A DNA stretch of 64,000 nucleotides, taken from Pseudomonas sp. WJP1. Lineage in GTDB: Bacteria; Pseudomonadota; Gammaproteobacteria; Pseudomonadales; Pseudomonadaceae. Shown one piece after another: positions 53,158-62,039 of the stretch. The position numbers were made by a program, and so were the translations under genes. Location: positions 4,886,501 through 4,950,500 of the forward strand of contig NZ_CP110128.1 in the NCBI RefSeq assembly GCF_028471945.1, given 5' to 3'. Positions within the stretch are counted from its first letter, which is position 1; the number at the start of each line of letters is the position of its first letter. The notes beneath the pieces were generated by a model, which saw only the letters and a program-made list of their open reading frames with translations, was not told the DNA's origin and did not search any database.

Positions 53158-53234
53158 ATATTGCGTGCCAAAGAAGCCAAATCACTTCTTTGTTGAACCT
53201 CGACCAAGCCAGGCGGCATGGTTGAAGTCTTGTT

Positions 53235-53319
53235 TGGTGCGGATGAAGAGACTCGAACTCTTACGCCTCGCGGCGCTGGAACCTAAATCCAGTGTGTCTA
53301 CCAATTCCACCACATCCGC
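53235..53319 (-). tRNA. tRNA-Leu(TAG)
   Basis: 85 bases with a long variable arm. Anticodon loop TTTAGGT (TAG), acceptor GCGGATG and encoded CCA. Confidence 0.95.
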
Positions 53320-53340
53320 GAGATGAAGCTTTTAAAGCAA

Positions 53341-53372
53341 AGGCGCCAGACTGTTAATCTGGCGCCCTTCGA
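53341..53372 (-). repeat. Duplicated terminator-like hairpin inside the tRNA operon
   Basis: Nearly the same GGCGCCAGACTGTTAATC hairpin as the operon terminator, but followed on the minus strand by 'tttgcttt' instead of six T. It is part of a duplicated block hairpin plus tRNA-His and probably allows read-through to tRNA-Leu. Confidence 0.7.
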
Positions 53373-53376
53373 AATA

Positions 53377-53453
53377 TGGGGTGGACGATGGGGATCGAAC
53401 CCACGACAACGGGAGTCACAATCCCGTGCTCTACCAACTGAGCTACGCCCACC
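53377..53453 (-). tRNA. tRNA-His(GTG), copy 2
   Basis: 77 bases, identical to copy 1, with G-1, anticodon GTG and encoded CCA. The bases 3' of it also match copy 1, showing a recent or gene-converted duplication. Confidence 0.96.
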
Positions 53454-53484
53454 ATATCGCGTTACTTGTGCCAAAGCTGCCTAA

Positions 53485-53561
53485 TGGCGCACCCGGCAGG
53501 ACTCGAACCTGCGACCATCCGCTTAGAAGGCGGATGCTCTATCCAGCTGAGCTACGGGCGC
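53485..53561 (-). tRNA. tRNA-Arg(TCT)
   Basis: 77 bases. Anticodon loop CTTCTAA (TCT), acceptor GCGCCCG/CGGGTGC, encoded CCA. It is the first tRNA of the leftward Arg-His-Leu-His transcript. Confidence 0.95.
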
Positions 53562-53678
53562 CTTGTTAATCTGTACTCTTGGAGGACTACAAACTAAGTG
53601 CTTTTCAGTCTTGCAGAACCGTAATCCCGCTCAACCTTCTCAACCAGTGCTAGGCTGTGCCCGACAAGTGCGACGAAT

Positions 53679-53705
53679 AGTATAGAGCCCCCTGCAGGTC
53701 GTCAA
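53679..53705 (-). promoter_or_regulatory. Promoter of the tRNA operon
   Basis: On the minus strand: TTGACG (-35, 53705-53700), a 15- to 16-base spacer, TATACT (-10, 53684-53679), then a GC-containing discriminator, as for stable RNA promoters. Confidence 0.7.
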
Positions 53706-53836
53706 ATCCTTTTTGAAAAAAATTCATTTAATTAAAGGAGTTAGCGGAATTTGCAGACCAAGCGCCTTTGCCCTCACCGCATGACATGCGAGAATGCGCT
53801 CTCTTTTTTTCCCCTCTCGATGGTTAATCACGCGCA

Positions 53837-54691
53837 ATGACTGCACAACTTATCGACGGCAAATCGATCGCCGCCAGCCTGCGCCAGCAGATCGCCCAAC
53901 GCGTCAACGAGCGTCGCCAGCAAGGCCTGCGCACGCCCGGCCTCGCGGTGATCCTGGTCGGCAGCGATCCTGCCTCTCAGGTTTATGTCTCGCACAAGCG
54001 TAAAGACTGTGAAGAGGTCGGCTTCCTGTCCCAGGCCTATGACCTGCCTTCCGACACCACTCAACAAACGCTGGCCGACCTGATCGATCGCCTCAATGAC
54101 GATCCGGCGATTGACGGCGTCCTGCTTCAACTGCCTCTTCCTGAACACCTGGACGCGTCCAAATTGCTGGAACGCATTCGTCCGGATAAAGACGTCGATG
54201 GTTTCCATCCTTATAACGTCGGTCGTTTGGCCCAACGCATCCCGCTGCTGCGTCCGTGCACGCCGAAAGGCATCATGACCCTGCTGGAAAGCACCGGTGC
54301 CGATCTCTACGGCATGAACGCGGTGGTAGTTGGCGCTTCCAACATCGTCGGTCGCCCGATGGCGATGGAATTGCTGCTGGCCGGTTGCACCGTGACCGTC
54401 ACTCACCGCTTTACCAAGGACCTGGCCGGCCATGTCGGCCGCGCCGACCTGGTGGTGGTCGCCGCCGGCAAGCCGGGCCTGGTAAAAGGTGAGTGGATCA
54501 AGGAAGGCGCGATCGTGATCGACGTCGGCATCAACCGTCAGGAAGACGGCAAGCTGGTGGGTGACGTGATCTACGAAACCGCCCTGCCCCGTGCCGGCTG
54601 GATCACTCCAGTGCCGGGTGGCGTCGGCCCGATGACCCGCGCCTGCCTGCTGGAAAACACCCTGTACGCTGCCGAAACCCTGCACAGCTGA
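53837..54691 (+). CDS. folD: Methylenetetrahydrofolate dehydrogenase/cyclohydrolase FolD
   Basis: 284 residues. '[13 protein letters not shown]' holds the catalytic Lys, '[13 protein letters not shown]' and '[16 protein letters not shown]' are family signatures, and '[19 protein letters not shown]' closes the protein. It interconverts methylene-, methenyl- and formyl-tetrahydrofolate using NADP. It is divergent from the tRNA operon. The ribosome site is poor. Confidence 0.96.
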   Translation: MTAQLIDGKSIAASLRQQIAQRVNERRQQGLRTPGLAVILVGSDPASQVYVSHKRKDCEEVGFLSQAYDLPSDTTQQTLADLIDRLNDDPAIDGVLLQLPLPEHLDASKLLERIRPDKDVDGFHPYNVGRLAQRIPLLRPCTPKGIMTLLESTGADLYGMNAVVVGASNIVGRPMAMELLLAGCTVTVTHRFTKDLAGHVGRADLVVVAAGKPGLVKGEWIKEGAIVIDVGINRQEDGKLVGDVIYETALPRAGWITPVPGGVGPMTRACLLENTLYAAETLHS

Positions 54692-54723
54692 GGCTCAACG
54701 CAGCAGTAGCCAGCGACACAAGG

Positions 54724-54748
54724 AACCCTGCCACTGGCGGGGTTTTTT
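54724..54748 (+). terminator. Terminator of folD
   Basis: ACCCTGCC/GGCGGGGT stem with one mismatch and six T, 33 bases after the folD stop. Confidence 0.85.
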
Positions 54749-54929
54749 GTGCCCGCGGAAACGGATCGACCATCCGCCGGAAAGTGACTTTTTTTTCATG
54801 TTTCCGGGGTCTTTCACCCCGCCCTCGAACAACCATCGACAGTTATTCAGCCATACTCCAGAATGTCGCGCTTTTTAAGTAATAGCCCGTTACAAAACGG
54901 CTTATCAACACATTATTGAGTCTGCCAGC

Positions 54930-55871
54930 GTGAAAATCCGTCTTTCCATCCTGAGCCTATTTTTTGCAGTTACAGGGACTTTCATCACGCCAATTGCCAG
55001 CGCGGGCGACACCACCACCGCAGCGCCCCGAGACACCTCGCAACTCAAGCTCGCATCCGGCAGTTCCTTGTTGCTGGACATGCAGACCAACAAAATCATC
55101 TACGCCAGCAATCCGGACGTCGTCGTCCCCATCGCTTCCGTCAGCAAGCTGATGACCGGCCTGGTCGTGGTTGAAGCCCGGCAGAACATGGACGAATACA
55201 TCAACATCAACATCAGCGACACGCCGGAAATGAAAGGCGTGTACTCCCGGGTAAAACTCAAGAGCGAACTGCCGCGCCGGGAAATGTTGCTGATTGCCCT
55301 GATGTCTTCCGAAAACCGTGCCGCCGCCAGCCTGGCGCACCATTATCCAGGCGGCTATGCGGCGTTTATTGCCGCGATGAACGCCAAGGCTCGCGCCCTG
55401 GGCATGACCAACACCCATTTCGTCGAGCCGACCGGCCTCTCCCCGCGCAACGTTTCCACCGCGCGCGACTTGAGCAAACTGTTGATCGCCGCGCACAAAT
55501 ACCCGTTGTTAACCGAGCTGAGCACCACCAAGGAAAAAACCGTCACGTTCCGTAAACCCATCTATAGCCTGGGTTTTCGCAATACCGACCATTTGGTGCG
55601 CAAGCCTGACTGGGACATCCAGCTGACCAAGACCGGTTTCACTAACGAAGCAGGTCACTGCCTGGTGCTGGTGACGCGGATGAGTAATCGTCCGGTTGCC
55701 CTGGTGCTGCTTGATGCTTATGGCAAGTACACGCACTTCGCCGATGCCGCGCGCATCCGCAATTGGGTCGAAACTGGCAAGAGCGCGAACGTGGCTTCAG
55801 CGGCCTTGCAGTACAAATCGGATAAGAACCTCAAGCAGCGTCAGAGTGGTGTTGTTGAGGCTTCGAAGTAA
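54930..55871 (+). CDS. pbpG: D-alanyl-D-alanine endopeptidase (PBP7)
   Basis: 313 residues. The Sec signal peptide (residues 1-25) ends at IASAG. Penicillin-binding motifs are SxxK at Ser70-Lys73 (SVSK), SxN at Ser127-Asn129 (SEN) and KTG at Lys234-Gly236. The low-molecular-mass PBP7 cuts DD-cross-links of peptidoglycan in the periplasm. The start is a GTG; no ATG fits the signal peptide. Confidence 0.93.
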   Translation: MKIRLSILSLFFAVTGTFITPIASAGDTTTAAPRDTSQLKLASGSSLLLDMQTNKIIYASNPDVVVPIASVSKLMTGLVVVEARQNMDEYININISDTPEMKGVYSRVKLKSELPRREMLLIALMSSENRAAASLAHHYPGGYAAFIAAMNAKARALGMTNTHFVEPTGLSPRNVSTARDLSKLLIAAHKYPLLTELSTTKEKTVTFRKPIYSLGFRNTDHLVRKPDWDIQLTKTGFTNEAGHCLVLVTRMSNRPVALVLLDAYGKYTHFADAARIRNWVETGKSANVASAALQYKSDKNLKQRQSGVVEASK

Positions 55872-55894
55872 GTAGGCGGATATCGAAGGCTAAA

Positions 55895-56673
55895 GGGTGC
55901 ATATTTGGATTGGGTGTATATCCGTTGCTGCGGTCACGGCCACCTATGGTTTCGCCCTTACGGCGACTCACTTTTCCAAACGCCGAAAAGTAAGCAAAAG
56001 GCTTTGCCCCACCACTCGGTGCCTCGCCTAGGCTCGGCATGCCCTCACTCCGGCATTGCTCCGTGGGTCGCCGCGATGGGCCATCCATGGCCCAGCGCGG
56101 CTAAACCGGCGTCCTGCCGGTTTCCCCACTGCGCAATGCCTGCGTTCGGCCATCGTGGTTAACGGGGCACCCAGATCAAAAACCAAAGCGAGGCGGCCTT
56201 AAAGCCGACCTGACTCTTCCGGATACCCCCAACCCCCTGTAGGAGCCAGGCTTGCCGGCGAACCAGGCGCCGCGGTGTATCTGTTGTACCGCATTATCGT
56301 TCTTCGCCGGCAAGCCTGGCTCCTACAGAGGGAACGCGTACGGCTCCCGATCAGGTCGGCTGTCAGGCCGCCTCGCTTTGGCGTTTGATCTTGATCTGGC
56401 TTTTGATTTTCTTGCCCCATCGAGAGGCCGAGTGGGAGGTTCTGCGCAGTGGGTAAACCGGCATGGATGCCGGTTTAGCCGCGCTGGGCCAAGGATGGCC
56501 CAGCGCGGCGACCCACGGAGCAGAGCCGGAGCGAGGGCATGCCGCGCCTTAGCGAGGCACCGAACGTCAGGGGCAAGAGCCCTTGGTTACTTAGGGCCGG
56601 GCGGCGTTCCGTTTTTCCAAGTGACTCGCCGTAAGGGCGAAACCCTAGGTGGCCGTTACCGAAGAATATGTAC
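55895..56673. repeat. Giant imperfect inverted-repeat element, copy 2
   Basis: About 780 bases. The left arm from 'gtgcatatttggattgggtg' to about 56215 recurs inverted from about 56340 to 56673, with a REP pair at the centre. It matches copy 1 at 10181-10953 along its whole length with scattered differences and a 'gccgggcggcgttccg' insertion in the right arm. It fills most of the gene-free interval 55872-56843; the bases after 56735 show nothing else. Confidence 0.85.
56238..56327. repeat. REP pair at the centre of copy 2
   Basis: 'tgtaggagccaggcttgccg' and its inverted partner around a 40-base middle, a well-preserved REPIN. The same pair type occurs at 63286-63424. Confidence 0.85.
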
Positions 56674-56705
56674 GCCTGGAAGACAATCATCGTCTGTTAG
56701 GACGC

Positions 56706-56731
56706 CTTCGCCGGCAAGCCTGACTCCTACA
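56706..56731. repeat. Single REP
   Basis: 'cttcgccggcaagcctgact' followed by cctaca: one half of the REP pair type, just outside the right end of the giant element. Confidence 0.7.
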
Positions 56732-56843
56732 GTAGATCGAGTACATCCGCGAACGACTGGTTGACCATAAAGCCAACATCGCTGCGATGCGAAAATCCAA
56801 CCCCAGGCTTATCACCCGACGTAATCGGAAGGACTCCCCCGCA

Positions 56844-57059
56844 TCAATCGTTTGGCAGCGGCATCTGGTCATCATCGGGAATGCCATCACCTTTGCTGGG
56901 GTCACGCCAGCCCTGGGGATGTTCGGTCGGCGCCACCGTCGGCCGCGCCAGCGGATCGCGCAACGGACCGTCCGGATCCATCACCGGGTCAGTGCCCTGT
57001 TCGGGCGTGGTCGGCACGGTTTCCGGACGCTTGTCGTTGAAACTCGAATCGGTAGACAT
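56844..57059 (-). CDS. Small Pro/Asp-rich hypothetical protein
   Basis: 71 residues. A very good ribosome site (GGAGGT) is 4 bases before the ATG. The protein is hydrophilic, rich in Pro, Asp and Thr ('VMDPDGPLRDPLARPTVAP'), has no Cys and no hydrophobic segment, and is probably disordered. It is 17 bases downstream of a similar small gene, so they form a pair. Function not recognised. Confidence 0.65.
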   Translation of the reverse strand: MSTDSSFNDKRPETVPTTPEQGTDPVMDPDGPLRDPLARPTVAPTEHPQGWRDPSKGDGIPDDDQMPLPND

Positions 57060-57076
57060 ACGCACCTCCAATAGAC

Positions 57077-57283
57077 CTAGGGTTTCAGATTACCCAGCGG
57101 ATCGTAGGGTTTGGCGGGTGCCTTGGGGTTGTCACCCGGCTTCACATCCCTCGGCGCCTTGGCCGGTCCGATTGGATCGACCGCCGGATCAGCAAGGTCC
57201 GGAGAGTCGGGATCGAACCCCAATTCATCGCCAGACGAATGCTCGGACGAGTGAGGGCCCTCGGGGGAATTGGAATGCACCAT
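57077..57283 (-). CDS. Small Pro/Asp-rich hypothetical protein, partner of the downstream gene
   Basis: 68 residues with a strong GAGGAGG site. Repeated D-P-x-x-P patterns ('FDPDSPDLADPAVDPIGPAK', 'YDPLGNLKP') make it similar in style to the neighbour at 56844-57059. It is hydrophilic and likely disordered. It is the first gene of the pair and lies 87 bases from the C39-like lipoprotein gene. Function not recognised. Confidence 0.65.
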   Translation of the reverse strand: MVHSNSPEGPHSSEHSSGDELGFDPDSPDLADPAVDPIGPAKAPRDVKPGDNPKAPAKPYDPLGNLKP

Positions 57284-57370
57284 GGCACCTCCTCAAAGCC
57301 CGGGAAAATCCGGGCCTTTAGTATTAGAGGTTGGCAATGGGCGCAGGTGCCCCGCGGGTGACGAACGGGC

Positions 57371-58042
57371 CTACTGCGCGCCCAGGGCCTGCCTGGCCTT
57401 GGTGGCCGCCTGCTCCTGGCCTGCCTGGGCGAGGTCGTTGGCTGCCTTGAGCCAGCGCTGCTGATCGACCTGAGCGGGCAACTGGGACGGATTCTGGATC
57501 AACACCGCCCATCCACCGGCGTCCTTGAACGCCGACTCGAACGAACCGAACCCCATCATTAACCGCTGATCCATGCCTGCACGCAGCAAGACGGTCTGCT
57601 TCTGACGGTTGTATCCGCTCAAAATCGCGTAACGCGGTTCAGCCCAGAGCGCCGAGCCCTCAGTGAAACGCACCATCACCGGATAACCGGCCGCAACCTG
57701 GGTCAGCAAGGCCGGCAGATTGCTGTCGAGCGGATAGACCAACATCCCGTACTCGCGGGCGAGGTTCTGCATGTTTTGTTGCAATTGCGCCTCGCCGCCG
57801 GGCAGATGCAAAGGTTTATCGAGCAAGCCAGGGGTGATCACGATGCCCTGTTGCGACAGCATGCTCGCCAGCACTTGCGGCCCACTCTGATTTGCCACGC
57901 CTTTGTAGAAACGGCCGCTGAGTTCGACGCGTTCCGGCAGACGCTTGATCTGTGGCGACACGCTCCCGGCGCACCCCGCCAAACTGGCAACGCACCCCAC
58001 AATCAGTACCGCCGACAGCATTCGAGAAATTACTCGCACCAT
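57371..58042 (-). CDS. Lipoprotein with a degenerate C39-peptidase-like domain
   Basis: 223 residues. The signal 'AVLIVGCVASLAGCAGS' contains a lipobox (LAGC). The next ~140 residues resemble the C39-like cysteine peptidase fold. The usual Q-C-G-P start of the catalytic helix reads Q-S-G-P here, and the usual His of 'HYAVVVGY' is Arg ('RYAILSGYN'). The active site therefore seems lost. The C-terminal ~45 residues are a Gln/Ala-rich helix. The start may be the adjacent ATG at 58045. It is anchored in the envelope; the role is unknown. Confidence 0.78.
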   Translation of the reverse strand: MVRVISRMLSAVLIVGCVASLAGCAGSVSPQIKRLPERVELSGRFYKGVANQSGPQVLASMLSQQGIVITPGLLDKPLHLPGGEAQLQQNMQNLAREYGMLVYPLDSNLPALLTQVAAGYPVMVRFTEGSALWAEPRYAILSGYNRQKQTVLLRAGMDQRLMMGFGSFESAFKDAGGWAVLIQNPSQLPAQVDQQRWLKAANDLAQAGQEQAATKARQALGAQ

Positions 58043-58265
58043 CATCACTCTCTTAATCGACGCCAGGTGATCGCATTCCCGGCTTGGCCGTCGATCATAG
58101 GGCGCCGGATCGCAGCGGTATAGCCTTAACCGGCAGTTGAGGGCATCCGATAGAGCAAACTGGTTGGTGACAGCCGACCTTTGGTCAATAGCCTGAAACA
58201 CGCCAGCGACTAGACTGTCACTTGCATAGCGTGTGTGCCCGCTGCAGGGCAAAGAGGAGGCCTCG

Positions 58266-58433
58266 ATGAGCCTGGCAATGACGATCGTAATGTTGATTTC
58301 TGGCTGGCTGGCCGTAGCCGCCGCCATGTTGTGGGGCGTTCTGCGCATCACCCGTCGGCACCATCACCCTGTCCAGCCGAAACCTCTGGCGAAAACCGAC
58401 GAAGCCAGCACATCACACGCCACTGTCCACTAA
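58266..58433 (+). CDS. Small single-span membrane protein
   Basis: 55 residues. GAGGAGG lies before the ATG. One membrane helix is at residues 4-25 ('TIVMLISGWLAVAAAMLWG'), then a His/Arg-rich cytoplasmic-type tail. It is a single-gene unit divergent from the C39-like gene, ended by a terminator. Function not recognised. Confidence 0.65.
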   Translation: MSLAMTIVMLISGWLAVAAAMLWGVLRITRRHHHPVQPKPLAKTDEASTSHATVH

Positions 58434-58448
58434 AAAAGCCTCAGTCAA

Positions 58449-58484
58449 AAAAAAGGCTGCCTGGAATCCAGGCGGCCTTTTCAT
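58449..58484. terminator. Bidirectional terminator
   Basis: GGCTGCCTGG-AAT-CCAGGCGGCC stem with eight A before and four T after. It serves the small membrane gene (plus) and the convergent terC-family gene (minus). Confidence 0.85.
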
Positions 58485-58495
58485 TTCAGCAAGGA

Positions 58496-59245
58496 TCAAG
58501 CCTCAGCGGTAACCCGCTTCGCCCGGGCCCGTCGGGACATCATGTTCAACACCTCGATCGCTGCCGAGAACGCCATCGCCGCGTAAACGTAGCCCTTCGG
58601 TACGTGGGCGCCGAAACCTTCGGCGATCAGCGTCATGCCGATCATGATCAGGAAGCCCAGCGCCAACATCACGACCGTCGGGTTGTCATTGATGAACTTG
58701 GCCAACGGATCAGCCGCCAGCAACATCACCAGCACCGACACCACTACCGCAATGATCATGATCGGCAAATGCTCGGTCATGCCGACAGCGGTAATGATGC
58801 TGTCGATGGAGAACACCATGTCCAGCATCAGGATCTGACCGATCGCCGCGGCAAAGCCCAGGGTCACGGTCGAGGTGGCCGACTTCGGATCTTCCGGTGC
58901 CGGGTCCATGCTGTGATGGATCTCGGTGGTGGCTTTCCACAACAGGAACAGGCCGCCGGCGATCAGGATCATGTCCTTCCAGGACAACGCATGACCGAAG
59001 ATCTCGATGACCGGTGCTGTCAGCTGGACGATGAACGCAATGGTACTCAGCAAGCCCAGTCGCAGGATCAGCGCCATGCCGATACCGATGCGCCGCGCCT
59101 TCTGCCGATGCTGCTCGGGCAGTTTGTTGGTCAGGATCGAAATGAAGATCAGGTTATCGATGCCGAGCACGATTTCCATCACCACCAGGGTGGCCAGGGC
59201 GACCCAGGCAGTGGGGCTGGCGGCTAACTGTAAAAGGTATTCCAT
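58496..59245 (-). CDS. TerC-family integral membrane protein
   Basis: 249 residues with about seven hydrophobic segments. The paired acidic motifs in membrane helices, '[14 protein letters not shown]' and '[15 protein letters not shown]', are the TerC signature. Family members act in metal (Mn) efflux and in metalation of exported enzymes, and are linked to tellurite resistance. The ATG has only a weak upstream site. It lies 29 bases after the small lipoprotein gene and may be cotranscribed with it. Confidence 0.9.
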   Translation of the reverse strand: MEYLLQLAASPTAWVALATLVVMEIVLGIDNLIFISILTNKLPEQHRQKARRIGIGMALILRLGLLSTIAFIVQLTAPVIEIFGHALSWKDMILIAGGLFLLWKATTEIHHSMDPAPEDPKSATSTVTLGFAAAIGQILMLDMVFSIDSIITAVGMTEHLPIMIIAVVVSVLVMLLAADPLAKFINDNPTVVMLALGFLIMIGMTLIAEGFGAHVPKGYVYAAMAFSAAIEVLNMMSRRARAKRVTAEA

Positions 59246-59274
59246 GGGTCAGTCCTGACTCGCTGTAAGACGGT

Positions 59275-59517
59275 TTAGATTTCCTGGGAAGACGATGCGG
59301 ATTTTTCCGCCTCTTTTTCCGATGATTCTTTTTTGCTGATCAGCCCGCCGGTGGCTTCGCTGAGCGCTTGCTCGGCGGCCTTGTGGGTGTCGTCGATTGC
59401 CTGTTTCGCGCTTTCGGCAGCCTTGCCCATCAACTGCTGGGCGCTTTTTTCGGCCTGGTCGCAACCGGCCAGAACCAGTAATGATGTGATCAGCAGTGCC
59501 GTGGCTTTGATTTTCAT
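59275..59517 (-). CDS. Small lipoprotein
   Basis: 80 residues. The signal 'ALLITSLLVLAGCDQ' has a perfect lipobox (LAGC). The Asp at +2 after the Cys would favour inner-membrane retention. The mature part is a charged, Ala/Lys/Glu-rich helix ('AAESAKQAIDDTHKAAEQAL'), likely a coiled coil. GGAC precedes the ATG. Function not recognised. Confidence 0.82.
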   Translation of the reverse strand: MKIKATALLITSLLVLAGCDQAEKSAQQLMGKAAESAKQAIDDTHKAAEQALSEATGGLISKKESSEKEAEKSASSSQEI

Positions 59518-59652
59518 GGTGTTGTCCTCGATATAACGAACGCAGCCGAAACGATGGCCCGTTGATAGCGAGGGATTCTAGGGAATTGAATACTTCAGGA
59601 AAATTCGTATTTTCAGCGGTTATACTTCGATTTTTACGAACTGTTGGTTCCC

Positions 59653-60552
59653 ATGCTCAACTATCGGCAATTGCATTACTTCTGGGTGGTGGCCAAGACG
59701 GGCAGCATCGTGCGCGCCTGCGAGCAGCTGAACCTGACGCCACAAACCATCAGCGGGCAGATTTCGCTGCTCGAACAAACCTATGGCATCGAGTTGTTCC
59801 GGCGGGTGGGTCGCCAGCTTGAGCTGACGGAGGCCGGCCGACAAACCTTGCCTTACGCCGAGCAGATGTTTCAGCTGGGGGGCGAACTGGAATTGATGTT
59901 GCGGGCGCAGCCCAACGAGCAGCAGATCCTGTTTCGCGTAGGCGTGGCCGACGTGGTGCCCAAGTCCATCGTCTATCGCCTGATCGCGCCGACCATGGAG
60001 TTGAGTGAGCCGCTGCGCATCACCTGCCGCGAAGACAAACTCGAACGACTGCTGGCCGACCTGGCCATACAACGCCTGGACCTGGTGATTTCCGACAGCC
60101 CCATGCCCTCGCACCTGGACATCAAGGGCTACAGCCAGAAACTCGGCGAATGCGGGATCAGTTTCTTCGCCACCGCCGAATTGGCGGCGCGGTATGGCCA
60201 GGACTTTCCCCGCAGCCTGCACGGCGCGCCCCTGCTGATTCCCGGGCCGGAAACCGTGGTGCGCAGCCGTTTGCAACGCTGGTTCGCCGAACAGCAGATT
60301 CAGCCGCAAATCGTCGGCGAGTTCGATGACAGTGCCTTGATGCAGGCATTCGGCCAGTCCGGCAGCGGCATTTTCATAGGCCCGAGCGTGATCGCCGATG
60401 AAGTGCAGCGCCAATACGGCGTGCAGGTGATTGGCCAGACCGACGCGGTCAGCGAGTCGTTCTACGCCATTTCGGTGGAACGCAAGGTCAAGCACCCTGG
60501 CATTGTCGCCATTACCGAAGGTGCCCGACGCGAGTTGTTTACCGAACTGTGA
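59653..60552 (+). CDS. nhaR: LysR-family regulator NhaR
   Basis: 299 residues. The N-terminal winged helix 'LNYRQLHYFWVVAKTGSIVRACEQLNLTPQTISGQISLLEQ' is typical of NhaR, followed by the effector domain ('RVGVADVVPKSIVYRLIAP', 'DLVISDSPMPSH'). NhaR activates sodium/proton antiporter genes in response to Na+. The ATG at 59653 was preferred to one three codons upstream because family members start with MLNY. No nhaA gene is adjacent here; the next gene is a convergent MFS permease. Confidence 0.88.
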   Translation: MLNYRQLHYFWVVAKTGSIVRACEQLNLTPQTISGQISLLEQTYGIELFRRVGRQLELTEAGRQTLPYAEQMFQLGGELELMLRAQPNEQQILFRVGVADVVPKSIVYRLIAPTMELSEPLRITCREDKLERLLADLAIQRLDLVISDSPMPSHLDIKGYSQKLGECGISFFATAELAARYGQDFPRSLHGAPLLIPGPETVVRSRLQRWFAEQQIQPQIVGEFDDSALMQAFGQSGSGIFIGPSVIADEVQRQYGVQVIGQTDAVSESFYAISVERKVKHPGIVAITEGARRELFTEL

Positions 60553-60556
60553 AGCC

Positions 60557-61711
60557 TCAGGCGCAGACTTCCCGGGGCTTGAACGTCATCAGGGCAATCG
60601 CCAGCAGGATCGAGGCGAGGATGAAAGCGGCCGCCGCGAAGCCAAGGCCTTGCAACCCAACGCTGTCGATTACCCGCCCGCCGATCATCGCGCCCAGGCC
60701 AATGCCCAGGTTGGCGCCAGCGATGTTCAGCGACGCGGCGAACGCTGGCGCTTCAGGTGCGGCTTTCATCAAGCGCACGTGGCTTACCAGGAACATCGCC
60801 GCCTGGGTCACGCCCCAGATGCCCATCGCCGCCGCCAGGCCGAGGGGCGAATGGATGTTCGGCACCAGGGCCACCAGGCCGGCAATCATGAACGCACAGA
60901 ACATCATCGACGCCATCAGCGGGTGACGATCCACCGCACGGCCCCCCAGCGAGTTGCCGATCAACCCGACCGCGCCGAAGCCCATCAGGCACCAGCCGAC
61001 CACGGTACCGTTGAACCCGGCGAGGCGCTCAAGGATGTCGGCCAGATAGGTGTAGGCGGTGAACATGCCGCTGAAAACCACCACCGACAACAACACATGC
61101 CCCAGCATCAGCGGGCTGCGCAGGATCTTGAACTGCGACAGCAAGCTCACCTGATGCTGGTGCAGGTTGGTTTTCGGCAGGTAGATAAACAGCAGCAGCG
61201 CCTTGGCAAAGGCAATGATCGCCAGGATGGCGAACGCACTGCGCCAGCCGAACGCATCGGAAATCAACGTGCCCACCGGAATACCGAACACCGTGGCACA
61301 GACAATGCCAAAGCCGATCTTGGCGATGGCGCGACCGGCGTAGTCCGGACCAACGATGTCCACCGCGGTCTCACTCGCCAGCGCCCAGAATACCGGCAAG
61401 CCCAGCGCCGGGATCAGCCGGGCAAACGCCATCACCCAGATGTTCGGCGCCAGCGCCGCCAGCGTGTTGGCCAGGCCGAACAGGATCAGCACCGAGATAA
61501 ACAGCTTGCGCCGCTCGAAACGGGCGAAGTACGCCGTGAGAAAAGGTCCGAACGCAGCAACGGTAAAGGCGAACAGGGTCACCAATAACCCAGCTTGCGG
61601 GATGCTGACGTCCAAGTCGCGGGCGATGGCCGGCAACAGGCCGACGATGACGAATTCCGTGGTCAGCACCGTGAAGCCGGCGGCAGACAACAGAAGAATG
61701 GGCAACAGCAT
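60557..61711 (-). CDS. MFS transporter (AraJ/sugar efflux type)
   Basis: 384 residues with 12 hydrophobic segments. 'TTEFVIVGLLPAIARDLDVSIPQAGLLVTLFAFTVAAFGPFL' at the start is typical of the DHA1 group of drug or sugar efflux permeases (AraJ, YdhP). GGAG precedes the ATG; the longer reading upstream has no site. Substrate unknown. It ends 4 bases from nhaR, tail to tail. Confidence 0.87.
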   Translation of the reverse strand: MLLPILLLSAAGFTVLTTEFVIVGLLPAIARDLDVSIPQAGLLVTLFAFTVAAFGPFLTAYFARFERRKLFISVLILFGLANTLAALAPNIWVMAFARLIPALGLPVFWALASETAVDIVGPDYAGRAIAKIGFGIVCATVFGIPVGTLISDAFGWRSAFAILAIIAFAKALLLFIYLPKTNLHQHQVSLLSQFKILRSPLMLGHVLLSVVVFSGMFTAYTYLADILERLAGFNGTVVGWCLMGFGAVGLIGNSLGGRAVDRHPLMASMMFCAFMIAGLVALVPNIHSPLGLAAAMGIWGVTQAAMFLVSHVRLMKAAPEAPAFAASLNIAGANLGIGLGAMIGGRVIDSVGLQGLGFAAAAFILASILLAIALMTFKPREVCA

Positions 61712-62039
61712 GCACAACTCCAGAAAAAACGACGACACCAGCGATAGCCCGAAGGCCCACTGGCAGACATGAAAATGAGGATGGCGAATATTAACAGAGT
61801 GATAACGCACGCGGTTGCACGAACCTGCAAATCGCGTGGCGTAGCCGGGCGGCAATTGGTCACAGGCCTGAAGGATTATTCCTACGCTGTGATAAAGTCC
61901 GCGCCCTGCAAAACGTACACCCGCTGTTCATCGATCTTTCATGACGTCGATGTCGCGACCCTCTTCGGTTTCCTGCCTGCGGCCTGCCCCGCAGCAGCGG
62001 CGAAGCCTTGCACTTATAAAAAATCCGAGATGCCGTTTT
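61712..62039. other. Divergent intergenic region without recognised gene
   Basis: 328 bases between the MFS permease and sstT starts. Promoters for both genes must lie here, but no strong -10/-35 pair, palindrome or RNA gene could be named. Confidence 0.5.

Noticed and set aside
53041..53561. tRNA cluster as an integration site for a genomic island
   Set aside because: No integrase gene and no repeated tRNA 3' end at a distance. The second tRNA-His is explained by local duplication including its terminator.
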